A stretch of DNA of 64,000 bases from Pelosinus fermentans JBW45 (lineage in GTDB: Bacteria; Bacillota; Negativicutes; DSM-13327). Numbering within the stretch: the first letter of the stretch is position 1; each line of letters begins with the position of its first letter. A program made the position numbers and the translations under genes. The notes under the pieces are model-generated. The model did no database searches. It saw only the letters and a program-made list of their open reading frames with translations, and was not told the DNA's origin. Of the stretch, positions 26,304 to 35,751 are shown one piece after another. Location: positions 590,501 through 654,500 of the forward strand of contig NZ_CP010978.1 of the NCBI RefSeq assembly GCF_000271665.2, in the 5' to 3' direction.

Positions 26304-28991
26304 ATGCCTGACGAAAGTAAAGAAAAAAAACGTCCAGATCCTGATGTATTACTGGCAAAGTTAAATAAAGAGACCAGAGGTAAGCTGACAGTGTTTTTAG
26401 GAGCGGCTGCAGGTGTTGGCAAAACCTACACCATGCTCGAGGCTGCCCATGAGATGTTGGCCTCTGGTGTGGATGTTGTGATTGGCTGGGTAGAGACTCA
26501 TAAACGCCAAGAAACGGAAAAAATGGTGGAGGGTTTACCTCGTTTGCCAGCAAAGGAAATTGATTATCGAGGCAGGAATTTGCATGAAATGGATATTGAT
26601 GCTATTTTGGTACGAAGACCCAAAGTAGTGTTAGTGGATGAACTAGCCCATACCAATGTGGCTGGTTCTCGCCATGTCCGTAGATTTCAGGATGTAGAAG
26701 AAATATTAAATGCTGGTATTGATGTAGCAACAACGCTAAATATTCAGCATATTGAAACACTAAATGATATTGTAGCGCAAATTACCGGTGTAAAAGTAAG
26801 GGAAACAGTGCCTGATCGTATTGTCGAGCAGGCAGACCAAGTACAATTGATTGATATTCCACCCAATGAACTTATTAAGCGTTTGAAGGAAGGTAAAATA
26901 TATATGCCTCATCAGGCAGAATTGGCATTGCATAAATTCTTCCGTCCAGGAAATATTAATGCATTGCGAGAACTGTCTTTGCGCTTTACAGCCTACAGGG
27001 TGGATAAAGAGTTAAATGAATACATGCAGGAACATGATATTCCTGGACCTTGGCCAGCAGGTGAGCGAGTAATGGTTTGCGTGAGCGCGAGTCCCTTTTC
27101 TGCCCAACTGATTCGGGCAGCTCGGCGACTAGCTCGTGGTTTGCAGGCGGAGCTGCTGGCTGTACATATTGATACACCAAGACGGTCAAGCACTAGTGAA
27201 GGAGAACGGGATCGCATTTTTCGTAATATGCGTTTAGCTGAAGAATTAGGTGCAAAGACCATCAGTATTGTGGGTAAAGATCTGACAGAGGAAATTCTAA
27301 GAATGACAAGGGAACATAATGTTACCCATTTGGTGGTTGGCAAGCCGTTACGAGGGCGCCTGTGGGAATGGTTAAATGGCGGTGCGGTGGTTGATAAACT
27401 CATTCGCTATAGCGGGGGTATTAACATACATGTTATCCAGGGGAATACCGAGGTAAAGGATGAGCCTAAAGTTAAAACCATAGCTCCAACAAAAGCAATT
27501 CATTGGTGGCATTATATAGCGGGACTATTGATGATTATCTTAATGACGGCAGGGAATTGGTGGTGGCGTCATTATCTTGAGCCAATGCATTTTATGCTGC
27601 TGTATTTGTTGCCGGTACTCTTATCTGCAGTATGGTGGGGGAAAGGTCCATCCTATGTGACGGCTTTATGCAGTGTACTTTTTTTTGATTTTTTCTTTAT
27701 TTCGCCAATTTTTACTTTTAATATATCGGACCTTCCTTATATGTGGAGTCTACCTCTTTTTCTCTTGATTTCCTTTATCATTGGAGGACAGACTGAGAAA
27801 CTGCGCGTGGAAGTAACCTTAGCTAGGCAGCGAGAAAAAACGACAGGAGCATTGTACTCTTTTAGCCGTGAAATTGCAGCCATTGTAGATATTGGCGTAA
27901 TCGTAGGTATTTTGGCAGAGCAGGTGTGGCAAACTTTAGATAAATCAGTAGCCGTATTTTTACCCCAAGATGAAAAATTAGTGCTAGCTGCGGAGGCTGG
28001 ACCTGGAAAAATCGGCGAGGATGCTGGCGAAAAAGCAGTAGCAGTCTGGGCATTTGAGCATGGTGAGATTGCCGGACATTGTACAGATACATTGCCAGGG
28101 GCCAGGTATATGTATTTGCCCTTAACAACAAGTCAAAATACGGTTGGTGTTTTAGGTATTGAAATTCACGAGGAAATACTCACTTCTCCCCAAAAGCGAT
28201 TAATGGAAGCTTGGGCAGGATTAGCAGCGATTGCTGTTGAAAGAGTAAAATTAGCGGAACAAGCTAGGCAAGCAGCATTGCTGGCTGAATCAGATCAGTT
28301 GCGTACTGCGTTGTTTAATTCCATCTCCCATGAATTACGAACACCCTTGTCCTCTATTATTGGTGCTATATCTGGTTTAATGGATACAGAAGGTGTTTAC
28401 TCCGAGAATGATAAAAAAGAATTGTTAGAAACGGTGAAAGAAGGAGCCGATCGCATGAACCGTTTGGTCGTCAATCTTTTGGATACTGCCAGATTAGAAA
28501 GCGGTATGATGCAGCTTAAAAAAGATTGGTGTGATATCGAAGATATTACTGGATCGGCTCTTAGGCGAGTCGGAGAATGCATTAAGGGAAGAGCGTTACT
28601 TGTGAATATAGCACCAGATTTACCCATGATAAAAGCTGATTGTGTGCTTCTTGAACAAGTCGTAGTCAATTTGCTGGATAATGCTTGTAAATATTCTGTA
28701 CAAGGTAGTGAAATTGTTATTACTGCCAGTCAAGATACAAGTGTCATACAGGTATCAATAGCTGATCGGGGAATCGGCATTCCAACAGAAAATTTAATGC
28801 AAATTTTTGATAAATTTTATCGAGTAGAGCAACTTAAGACCGTTAATGGTACAGGATTAGGTTTGTCAATATGTAAGGGAATTATCGAAGCCCATGGTGG
28901 GACAATACAAGCTGAGAATCGACCAGGAGGCGGTACGGTTATGACCTTCATCCTCCCATGGGAAGAGCAGCCACCAATGCATATGGCATAG
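26304..28991 (+). CDS. kdpD: Sensor histidine kinase KdpD
   Basis: A full-length 895-residue KdpD. The N-terminal KdpD domain (about 20-230) has Walker A GAAAGVGKTYTMLEAAHEM and VDELAHTN. A universal-stress-protein domain (about 250-370) follows, then four membrane spans (about 400-500), a GAF-like region, HisKA with SISHELRTPLSSIIGAISGL near 675 and HATPase with DRGIGIPTENL and GTGLGLSICKGI. GGAGG precedes the ATG. It senses potassium limitation and phosphorylates KdpE. The USP segment keeps SAS followed 20 residues later by LLAVH, where c-di-AMP binders described in staphylococci have FTAxY. Confidence 0.97.
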   Translation: MPDESKEKKRPDPDVLLAKLNKETRGKLTVFLGAAAGVGKTYTMLEAAHEMLASGVDVVIGWVETHKRQETEKMVEGLPRLPAKEIDYRGRNLHEMDIDAILVRRPKVVLVDELAHTNVAGSRHVRRFQDVEEILNAGIDVATTLNIQHIETLNDIVAQITGVKVRETVPDRIVEQADQVQLIDIPPNELIKRLKEGKIYMPHQAELALHKFFRPGNINALRELSLRFTAYRVDKELNEYMQEHDIPGPWPAGERVMVCVSASPFSAQLIRAARRLARGLQAELLAVHIDTPRRSSTSEGERDRIFRNMRLAEELGAKTISIVGKDLTEEILRMTREHNVTHLVVGKPLRGRLWEWLNGGAVVDKLIRYSGGINIHVIQGNTEVKDEPKVKTIAPTKAIHWWHYIAGLLMIILMTAGNWWWRHYLEPMHFMLLYLLPVLLSAVWWGKGPSYVTALCSVLFFDFFFISPIFTFNISDLPYMWSLPLFLLISFIIGGQTEKLRVEVTLARQREKTTGALYSFSREIAAIVDIGVIVGILAEQVWQTLDKSVAVFLPQDEKLVLAAEAGPGKIGEDAGEKAVAVWAFEHGEIAGHCTDTLPGARYMYLPLTTSQNTVGVLGIEIHEEILTSPQKRLMEAWAGLAAIAVERVKLAEQARQAALLAESDQLRTALFNSISHELRTPLSSIIGAISGLMDTEGVYSENDKKELLETVKEGADRMNRLVVNLLDTARLESGMMQLKKDWCDIEDITGSALRRVGECIKGRALLVNIAPDLPMIKADCVLLEQVVVNLLDNACKYSVQGSEIVITASQDTSVIQVSIADRGIGIPTENLMQIFDKFYRVEQLKTVNGTGLGLSICKGIIEAHGGTIQAENRPGGGTVMTFILPWEEQPPMHMA

Positions 28992-29032
28992 ATTTGCTTT
29001 TAAAGTATAAGTTTTGTAGGTGAAAGATTTAT

Positions 29033-29093
29033 GAACCACAAAGACACAATGCCGCTACTGCGGCACATTATGTCCTTTGTGCCTTTGTGGTTC
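29033..29093. repeat. Family A palindrome, complete copy
   Basis: The left arm GAACCACAAAGACACAATGC, inner hairpin TGCCGC...GCGGCA and right arm CCTTTGTGCCTTTGTGGTTC are all present. It lies between kdpD and kdpE and, by chance, forms an open extension of the kdpE frame. Confidence 0.9.
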
Positions 29094-29159
29094 GATTATG
29101 TTATATTTTACAGGATGCGTCAGTATTTTCTTAGTTTGCATAAGGCAGGTGATAGAAGG

Positions 29160-29849
29160 GTGGAAAAAGGGGCACGAGTTTTAGTTATTGATGATGAACC
29201 TCAGATTAGGAGGCTGCTCAAAGTATCCTTATCTGCTTATGGCTATGAGATTGATGAATGTCATAATGGAAAAGATGGGATTAATCGAACGGCTGTATTT
29301 AAACCTGATTTGATTCTTTTGGATTTAGGATTGCCAGATATGGATGGAAAAGCTGTGGTTGAGATCATTCGTGAATGGTCAAAGGTACCTATTATTATTT
29401 TAAGTGCTCGGGATCAGGAAAATGAAAAAATTGCCGCCCTGGACGCAGGGGCAGATGACTATGTCACTAAACCTTTCAGCATGGGAGAGTTACTTGCTCG
29501 CTTACGCGTCGCTCTGCGCCATGGGGTAACCACTGAAGGTTCTTCCGTAATTTTTTGCGGTGACTTAAAAATTGATTTGGTGTCGCGTAGTGTAACTTGT
29601 GGTGGTAAAGAAATAAAACTGACACCTACAGAGTATGAAATATTAAAAGTCTTGGCTCAAAATATTGGCAGGGTACTGACACATAAACAATTATTAAAAG
29701 CCGTTTGGGGTACAGCCTATCATGAGGATACGCATTATATTAGAGTATATATTGGGCAGCTCAGGCGCAAGGTAGAACCCAATCCATCCCAGCCTAAATA
29801 CATTATTACAGAATCAGGTGTTGGCTATCGTTTAATGTCTGATAAATAA
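29160..29849 (+). CDS. kdpE: Response regulator KdpE
   Basis: A 229-residue OmpR/PhoB-type regulator. The receiver domain has VLVIDDEPQIRRLL, phospho-acceptor in LILLDLGLPDMDG and the conserved lysine in DDYVTKPFSM; the winged-helix domain (about 130-229) has KLTPTEYEILKVLAQNIGRV and ESGVGYRLM. The GTG at 29160 is chosen because AGGCAGGTGAT, a strong match to the anti-16S sequence, ends 6-7 bases upstream. Longer frames back to 29031 are encoded by the family A palindrome and are unlike KdpE. It activates kdp transcription when phosphorylated by KdpD. Confidence 0.94.
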   Translation: MEKGARVLVIDDEPQIRRLLKVSLSAYGYEIDECHNGKDGINRTAVFKPDLILLDLGLPDMDGKAVVEIIREWSKVPIIILSARDQENEKIAALDAGADDYVTKPFSMGELLARLRVALRHGVTTEGSSVIFCGDLKIDLVSRSVTCGGKEIKLTPTEYEILKVLAQNIGRVLTHKQLLKAVWGTAYHEDTHYIRVYIGQLRRKVEPNPSQPKYIITESGVGYRLMSDK

Positions 29850-29877
29850 ACTTCCACAAAAAATGTGGGAGTTTTTA
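29850..29877 (+). terminator. Terminator of the kdp operon
   Basis: ACTTCCACA (29850-29858) pairs with TGTGGGAGT (29864-29872), followed by TTTT. Confidence 0.8.
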
Positions 29878-29959
29878 TAATTCAAAGAAGGCATAAGTTT
29901 TTATTTTTTTAGGCTCACGATAGCGGGATAAGTATTTTGTAAATTTGTATATTTTCTTA

Positions 29960-29987
29960 TTGCACTTTTGCTACTGTATGGTACAAT
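29960..29987 (+). promoter_or_regulatory. Candidate promoter of the lysine/ornithine decarboxylase gene
   Basis: TTGCAC and TACAAT are separated by 16 bases, 75 bases before the start codon. Confidence 0.6.
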
Positions 29988-30061
29988 CATATAGTTACTT
30001 TTCTTGCTGCAACTAGCCAAGAAGAGTTTCAATGAAATAACAAATAGGATGGGAGAGGGAT

Positions 30062-31213
30062 ATGAATAGTTATTTTAAATTAACGCAAGCAGCTGTTGAA
30101 AGTTTGGCACAACAATATGATACCCCGTTGTTATTGGTGTCAACGGAACAAGTAGAACGTAATTATTCTTTTTTGGCGAGTTATTTACCGGGAGTGAAAA
30201 TGCATTACGCGGTAAAAGCCAATCCTCATGAAGCAATTATCCGGAAATTGGCTGAACTGGGTTCGTATTTTGATGTAGCGTCAGATGGAGAAATGCAATT
30301 TTTAACGGATATGGGCATTCCAGCAGAACGTATGGTATATGCCAATCCAGTGAAGACGGCAAGCGGACTTAAGGTAGCCAAGCAAATCGGTGTATATAAA
30401 TTTACCTTTGATAGTGAAAGTGAAATAAGTAAAATGGCCAAGGCAATACCTGGTGGAACTGTGCTGCTTCGGGTTAGAGTGGACAATCCTAATGCCTTGG
30501 TCGATCTAAATAAGAAATTTGGTGCTCATCCTGACGAAGTACTGCCTCTTCTTACCTTGGCTCGTCAGCAAGGTCTTGATGTGGCTGGCTTATGCTTTCA
30601 TGTGGGCAGTCAATCTTCTAGTGCCGATGCCTATGTAGAGTCATTAGAAATATTCCGCCGTTTGTATGATCAGGCAAAAGAAGCAGGTTTTGATTTGCGC
30701 ATTCTAGACATCGGAGGCGGTTTCCCTATCCCAGTCATTGATAGTAATACAATTGATGTTGTTGCTATGCTGCAAATGATTAATAAAGCCATTACCCACT
30801 ACTTTCCTGATACGGAAATTTGGGCTGAACCTGGGCGTTTTATCTGTGGAACAGTTGCGAATTTAATTACTCGTGTGATTGGTACCCAAAAGCGCAATGG
30901 GAAACAATGGTATTTCCTGGATGATGGATTATATGGCACTTTTTCAGGAGTTATTTTTGATCATTGGGATTTTGAATTAGAAACCTTTAAAAGTGGTGAC
31001 AAGGTACCTGCTACGTTTGCAGGACCAAGCTGTGATTCCTTGGACATTTTGTTTCAGGATAAATGGATTCCTAGCTTAGAGATGGATGATCTGATATTAG
31101 TGCCAACTTGCGGGGCTTATACCTCAGCGTCGGCTACTGAGTTTAACGGCTTTGCTAAGACTCGAATCCTAGTATGGGAAGAAGTAAAAGACAATCTAAA
31201 AGTAAATACATGA
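30062..31213 (+). CDS. Lysine/ornithine decarboxylase (alanine-racemase fold)
   Basis: A 383-residue PLP enzyme of the fold-type III decarboxylases. The PLP lysine lies in VKMHYAVKANPHEAI near residue 51; FHVGSQ, the glycine loop LDIGGGFPIP near 223, WAEPGRFI near 262, the CDS motif in GPSCDSLD near 323 and GAYTSASATEFNGF at the C-terminus are all in place. The similarity in style is to the Selenomonas enzyme that makes cadaverine for covalent attachment to peptidoglycan. Substrate preference between lysine and ornithine cannot be read here. It is a single gene between a promoter and a strong terminator. Confidence 0.9.
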   Translation: MNSYFKLTQAAVESLAQQYDTPLLLVSTEQVERNYSFLASYLPGVKMHYAVKANPHEAIIRKLAELGSYFDVASDGEMQFLTDMGIPAERMVYANPVKTASGLKVAKQIGVYKFTFDSESEISKMAKAIPGGTVLLRVRVDNPNALVDLNKKFGAHPDEVLPLLTLARQQGLDVAGLCFHVGSQSSSADAYVESLEIFRRLYDQAKEAGFDLRILDIGGGFPIPVIDSNTIDVVAMLQMINKAITHYFPDTEIWAEPGRFICGTVANLITRVIGTQKRNGKQWYFLDDGLYGTFSGVIFDHWDFELETFKSGDKVPATFAGPSCDSLDILFQDKWIPSLEMDDLILVPTCGAYTSASATEFNGFAKTRILVWEEVKDNLKVNT

Positions 31214-31217
31214 TACA

Positions 31218-31254
31218 AAAGATGCAGAAAACCTTAGGTTTTCTGCATCTTTGC
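31218..31254 (+). terminator. Terminator of the decarboxylase gene
   Basis: The arms 31218-31233 and 31237-31252 are exact reverse complements around a 3-base loop. Confidence 0.85.
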
Positions 31255-31280
31255 ATCATATATAGAATATAAGATTTTAT

Positions 31281-31327
31281 GAACCACAAAGGCGCAATGC
31301 CGCTGCCGGCGGCACACAAAGAATGCG
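31281..31327. repeat. Family A palindrome, left half
   Basis: GAACCACAAAGGCGCAATGC followed by an inner hairpin around GCCGCTGCCGGCGGC and CACACAAAG. No right arm. Confidence 0.85.
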
Positions 31328-31381
31328 TTATTTTTTAACGCGGTTAAATTAAAATTAAGGAAAATCCATTTTTTCTCAAAA

Positions 31382-31410
31382 TTGACAAAGTATTATTTTT
31401 TTAGTAAAAT
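31382..31410 (+). promoter_or_regulatory. Sigma-A promoter of the yitT-family gene
   Basis: TTGACA (31382-31387), 17-base spacer, TAAAAT (31405-31410), 37 bases before the start codon. Confidence 0.7.
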
Positions 31411-31446
31411 AATATAAATCTATACGTAAAAAAAGGGAGGAATTAT

Positions 31447-32307
31447 ATGCCGGGAAAGAAAATTTCAACGAAAGAGTATATTCGAAGGTATGTATTCATG
31501 TTTATTGGTTCCGTTTTAGCAGCAGTAGGGTTAGAGGTTTTTTTGGTTCCCAATCAAATTATTGATGGTGGAGTAATTGGTATCTCCATTATGGCAAGTC
31601 ATTTAACGGGATGGCCATTAGGATTATTTATCTTCATATTGAATTTTCCCTTCATCTATTTAGGGTATATGCAGATTGGAAAAAACTTTGCGGTATCAAC
31701 CTTGTTTGCCTTGACTTCTCTGTCGATCTGGGTAAGTATTTTGCTGCCCATTCCAGGCTTTACAAATGATGTGTTTTTAGCAGCCATCTTTGGAGGAATT
31801 ATCCTTGGAATTGGTGTAGGACTCATTATTCGTTATGGCGGTTCTTTAGATGGCACTGAAATTGTTGCCATTATATTAGATAAACGTACAGGTTTTTCTG
31901 TAGGCGAAATTATTATGTTCTTCAATATATTCATTATTGGAAGCGCAGGGCTGGTTTTTAGTTGGGATAAAGCCATGTACTCTTTAATTGCCTATTTTGT
32001 TGCTTATAAATTAATAGATATTACGATTGAGGGCTTGGATGAGTCAAAGGGTGTCATGATCGTTAGTGATCATCCTCATGAAATAGCCGAAGTGCTGATG
32101 GCGCGGCTGGGGCGTGGAGTTACCATTTTACATGGTCAGGGTGCCTATACGGGTGAGTCTAAGCAAGTCCTTTACTCTGTTATTACTCGTTTGGAGATTG
32201 CCAAACTGAAAATCATTATTCAAGAGATTGATGAAAATGCTTTTGTAACGATTAATGAGGTTCATGATGTAATGGGTGGAAAAGTAAAAAAACGCGCAAT
32301 ACACTAG
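31447..32307 (+). CDS. YitT family membrane protein
   Basis: A 286-residue protein with five or six N-terminal membrane spans (DUF161-type, e.g. FLVPNQIIDGGVIGISIMAS and RYGGSLDGTEIVAIILDKRT) and a cytoplasmic C-terminal DUF2179 domain (about 205-286, GRGVTILHGQGAYTGESKQV, then EIDENAFVTINEVHDVMGG). GGGAGG precedes the ATG. The molecular function of the family is not established. Monocistronic, with its own promoter and terminator. Confidence 0.92.
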   Translation: MPGKKISTKEYIRRYVFMFIGSVLAAVGLEVFLVPNQIIDGGVIGISIMASHLTGWPLGLFIFILNFPFIYLGYMQIGKNFAVSTLFALTSLSIWVSILLPIPGFTNDVFLAAIFGGIILGIGVGLIIRYGGSLDGTEIVAIILDKRTGFSVGEIIMFFNIFIIGSAGLVFSWDKAMYSLIAYFVAYKLIDITIEGLDESKGVMIVSDHPHEIAEVLMARLGRGVTILHGQGAYTGESKQVLYSVITRLEIAKLKIIIQEIDENAFVTINEVHDVMGGKVKKRAIH

Positions 32308-32320
32308 AACTTGTTTTTAT

Positions 32321-32348
32321 AAAAACTTGGTGAAAGCCAAGTTTTTTT
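32321..32348 (+). terminator. Terminator of the yitT-family gene
   Basis: AAAAACTTGG pairs with CCAAGTTTTT around TGAAAG, followed by T. Confidence 0.85.
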
Positions 32349-32440
32349 ATTTAAATATTAGGCACTGTTTTTGCAGGTAAAAAATTCTATATTGGCGAAG
32401 TAGATTAATCCATACTATTAGGAATTGTTAAGGTGGTTGT

Positions 32441-33571
32441 ATGAAAAATATTGATATTAGTGATCTTGATAGGATTGTCAAAACTACAATTGATGCGGTA
32501 GAGCAAGGAAAGACACAAATTTTTGATATTTATGAGGCGGCTCGTAATGAAGTTGAAAATATAAAAAAGGATGTAGAACGTACAAAGCAGGAGACAGTTG
32601 CTATCATTTTTACAGTGGATGATTTAGAAAAGAAAGAGCGGCGTTCTAGGATCAAGTTAATGGAAGTCAGCCGTAATTTCAGCGTATATTCAGAAGATGA
32701 TATTAAAGCAGTATATGAAGATGCGAGAAACTTACAAGTTGAATTAGCGGTAGCTCGCGCTCAGGAACAAAGTTTACGTCAGCAGCGTGATGAGTTAGAG
32801 CTTCGTTTACGCTCTTTAAAAGATACGGTGTCTAAGGCAGAAGGATTAACAACACAGGTAGGAGCAGTTCTAGGGTATTTAGGCGACGAAATGGGCAATG
32901 TAGTAGTGAAAATTGAATCCTTGCAGCAGAGTCAAGTGTTTGGTGCCAAAATTATCAAAGCCCAGGAAGAAGAACGCCGTAGAGTGTCACGAGAAATTCA
33001 TGATGGACCAGCTCAAGCTATGGCAAATATTGTGTTTCGAGCGGAAGTTTGTGAGCGATTGATTGATATTGATGTGCTGCGTGCAAAAAAAGAACTGACA
33101 GATCTTCGTGCACAAGTACGTCTTTGCTTGAAAGAAACGAGAAAAATTATTTTTGATTTACGTCCAATGACATTAGATGATTTGGGTTTAGTACCTACGG
33201 TGAAGCGGTTTTTAGATACGGTAAAAGAGCGCAGCGGTATGATTTCCGATATTAGGATATTAGGTGAAGAACGGCGCTTAGATTCCTATGTGGAAATTGG
33301 TGTATTTAGAATTTTTCAAGAAGCAATTACAAATATTGAGAAACATGCCCAGGCTCAGACGATATCCATTGCTATGGAATTTCGCAGGGATACCTTCTTA
33401 GCAACCATTGCTGATGATGGTAAGGGTTTTAATACAGCAGATAATTTTGGTAACGAAAGTTTTGGTTTACTGGGGATGCGGGAGCGAATTCATCTGTTAA
33501 ATGGTGAGCTAACAATAAAGTCCGAAATTGGGGTAGGCACAAAAGTCATTATAAAAGTAGTATTTAAATAA
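32441..33571 (+). CDS. DegS-like cytoplasmic sensor histidine kinase
   Basis: A 376-residue kinase without membrane spans. Residues 1-170 are a long coiled coil (VENIKKDVERTKQETVAIIF, LRQQRDELELRLRSLKDTV), the DegS sensor architecture. The HisKA_3 box is EEERRRVSREIHDGPAQAMAN near 182, followed by LRPMTLDDLGLVPT, and the HATPase by NIEKHAQAQ, DDGKGFN and FGLLGMRERI. AAGGTGG precedes the ATG. No DegU-type LuxR regulator is adjacent; the next gene on the strand is a GGDEF response regulator. The partner is therefore unknown. Confidence 0.88.
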   Translation: MKNIDISDLDRIVKTTIDAVEQGKTQIFDIYEAARNEVENIKKDVERTKQETVAIIFTVDDLEKKERRSRIKLMEVSRNFSVYSEDDIKAVYEDARNLQVELAVARAQEQSLRQQRDELELRLRSLKDTVSKAEGLTTQVGAVLGYLGDEMGNVVVKIESLQQSQVFGAKIIKAQEEERRRVSREIHDGPAQAMANIVFRAEVCERLIDIDVLRAKKELTDLRAQVRLCLKETRKIIFDLRPMTLDDLGLVPTVKRFLDTVKERSGMISDIRILGEERRLDSYVEIGVFRIFQEAITNIEKHAQAQTISIAMEFRRDTFLATIADDGKGFNTADNFGNESFGLLGMRERIHLLNGELTIKSEIGVGTKVIIKVVFK

Positions 33572-33636
33572 TAGAGGATATACCTGAAGTTTCCAAAAAA
33601 GAAATGGAATTTTCTTGGGTATATCTCTATTATTTT
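33570..33636 (+). terminator. Probable terminator hairpin after the DegS-like gene
   Basis: AATAGAGGATATACC (33570-33584) pairs with GGTATATCTCTATT (33618-33631) with one bulge; a smaller TTTCCA...TGGAA stem is nested inside. A short T-rich tail follows. Confidence 0.65.
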
Positions 33637-33868
33637 AGCAATGCTGCAGATCTGATGCTGAGTAAAAAGGTGTATTTGGATCTTATTTTTCAAAGAATTT
33701 TCAAAGAGATTAATTTATCCTCATTGTTGTAGGATTATAGTGGATTTATATAGAAATTTGTTATATTATAGCAATTAAAAGCTGTGTATATTGAGTTATT
33801 GCATGATAAGAACGGGGAGTCAATAAAGATATCCGTAGAGGAGTATATTATCACAAGGGATGGATGCA

Positions 33869-35653
33869 ATGAATCAACAATTTAAAATTCTTATTGCCGA
33901 GGATAGCAAATTAGAACGCCGAATGTTACGCAATAACCTTGTGTCTTGGGGCTATCAGGTTTATGAAGCCGTGAATGGCAAAGAGGCAATTGCGATGTTT
34001 GATGAGGTGAATCCTGACTTAGTCATTCTGGATGGTATAATGCCAGAAATGGATGGCTATGCTGTGTGTGAATATTTGCAGGAGCAGAAAAGAAGAAGTA
34101 AGACTCCGATTATCCTCATTACTGCCTACGACAATGAAGAGGCGGTGGAGCGAGCCTTTGCAGCAGGTGCTGGTGAGTATTTAACCAAGCCTGTGTATTG
34201 GAATGTTTTGAAATATCGCATCAAAAGAATTCTGCAAGCAAGGCAGGCGGAAATTGCCTTAGGCAAAAGTGAAGAAAAGCTGCGGGGCATTTTAAATAAT
34301 GCGGTAGTCGGTATTGGGATTCTAGATGAACATGGTAATTGCATTTATGGGAATCAGAGGTTAGTGGATATGCTCGGCTATTCTTTGGAAGAATTATATA
34401 CAATTGGTTTAAAGCAGGTTACACACCCTGAGGATTGGCTAAGAAGTGCAGAAGGACTGCGGAAAATGGTCAATAAAGAAAAGCTTGAATATCATGTGGA
34501 AAGACGTTGTATTCGTAAAGACCGGACTGTCTTTTGGGCCAGATTGTCTGCGGCAATTGTATATGATGAAGATCATGAAGTAAATTCGATTCTTGGCATC
34601 ATGATTGATATTACAGATCGCAAGGCAATGGATGTGCAAATTAGTTTGCAAAATCAATATTTATTGGCTTTGAATGAAGTTTCGTTGCAGTTGTTGAATC
34701 GTTTAGATTTAGATGATGTATTAGCCATGATTGTTACCCATGCGGTAAGTTTATTTCCTAACGCCAGTGGCAGCTTGTTTCTTTTAAAAGAAAATAATTC
34801 TCAAGTTGAACTTAAATTTGCTATCGGACTTGATGAAAATAATATCGGCGCGGTTCAGCACAAAGACGAAGGAATTATTGGGGAAGTATTTCGCACGGGT
34901 GAGACCGTGATAGTGAATGATTATCAAAATTGGGCAAAGCGTATCAATAGTCATGGTATGGTATACTATGGAGTATTTATTGGGATGCCTTTGTTCTCTG
35001 ACAAAAAAGTGGTTGGTGTAGTATATATTTATTTTGATGATTCGGCCTGGGGATGTAGCCAGGAACAAAAGTTCTTATTAGAGCGTTTTATTGGTCTGGC
35101 TTCTATTGCTTATGATAATGCCATTTTATATAAATTAGCACAGGAAGAAATTGGTGAGCGTAAATTAGTAGAGGAAAAGCTCAGATATGTAAGTATGCAT
35201 GATTCCCTGACAGGCCTTTACAATCGTACCTATTTTGAAGAAGAATTTCAAAGAATTTCGAGTGGAGCATACCCGTCTGTCGGGATTATTGTTTGTGACG
35301 TTGATGAATTAAAGGTCGTGAATGACACCCTAGGACATGCTTTTGGAGATGCATTGATTGTCGCCGCAGCGACGGCGTTAAAGCAGGCTTGTCGCCCAGG
35401 TGATACGGTTGCCCGGATTGGCGGTGATGAATTCGTAGTATTGCTGCCTGGCGCGGATCAAGAAATTATGCAAGACGTATGTCAACGAATTAACGAAAAA
35501 GTACAGCGTTGCCGGAAGAACTTAAATGGCACCATTATACGCTTATCTATAGGCTGGACTCTGCATATTGGGTCAGATGTAGATCGTAAAGAGCTGTTCA
35601 AAGAGGCTGATAAAAAGATGTATCAAGATAAAATGCTTCATAGGATCGGTTAA
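33869..35653 (+). CDS. Response regulator with PAS, GAF and GGDEF domains
   Basis: About 594 residues. Receiver (1-120: ILIAEDSKLERRML, phospho-acceptor in LVILDGIMPEMDGY, conserved lysine in GEYLTKPVYW), PAS (about 135-255), GAF (about 265-415) and GGDEF (about 430-594) with a complete active site IGGDEFVVLL and the preceding DSLTGLYNRTYFEEE. It is predicted to make cyclic di-GMP. The ATG at 33869 is chosen for AAGGG 9 bases upstream; an ATG at 33860 has almost no spacing. It follows the orphan DegS-like kinase by about 300 bases, so the two could be partners. Confidence 0.9.
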   Translation: MNQQFKILIAEDSKLERRMLRNNLVSWGYQVYEAVNGKEAIAMFDEVNPDLVILDGIMPEMDGYAVCEYLQEQKRRSKTPIILITAYDNEEAVERAFAAGAGEYLTKPVYWNVLKYRIKRILQARQAEIALGKSEEKLRGILNNAVVGIGILDEHGNCIYGNQRLVDMLGYSLEELYTIGLKQVTHPEDWLRSAEGLRKMVNKEKLEYHVERRCIRKDRTVFWARLSAAIVYDEDHEVNSILGIMIDITDRKAMDVQISLQNQYLLALNEVSLQLLNRLDLDDVLAMIVTHAVSLFPNASGSLFLLKENNSQVELKFAIGLDENNIGAVQHKDEGIIGEVFRTGETVIVNDYQNWAKRINSHGMVYYGVFIGMPLFSDKKVVGVVYIYFDDSAWGCSQEQKFLLERFIGLASIAYDNAILYKLAQEEIGERKLVEEKLRYVSMHDSLTGLYNRTYFEEEFQRISSGAYPSVGIIVCDVDELKVVNDTLGHAFGDALIVAAATALKQACRPGDTVARIGGDEFVVLLPGADQEIMQDVCQRINEKVQRCRKNLNGTIIRLSIGWTLHIGSDVDRKELFKEADKKMYQDKMLHRIG

Positions 35654-35751
35654 ACCATATAGTAGTATTTGTATTATGATTCTCTTTAAATAGGGCATAA
35701 TAGGTAAAGATTCGCGGCAGGTTTTACCTATTATAAAAGGAGGCGATAGGG

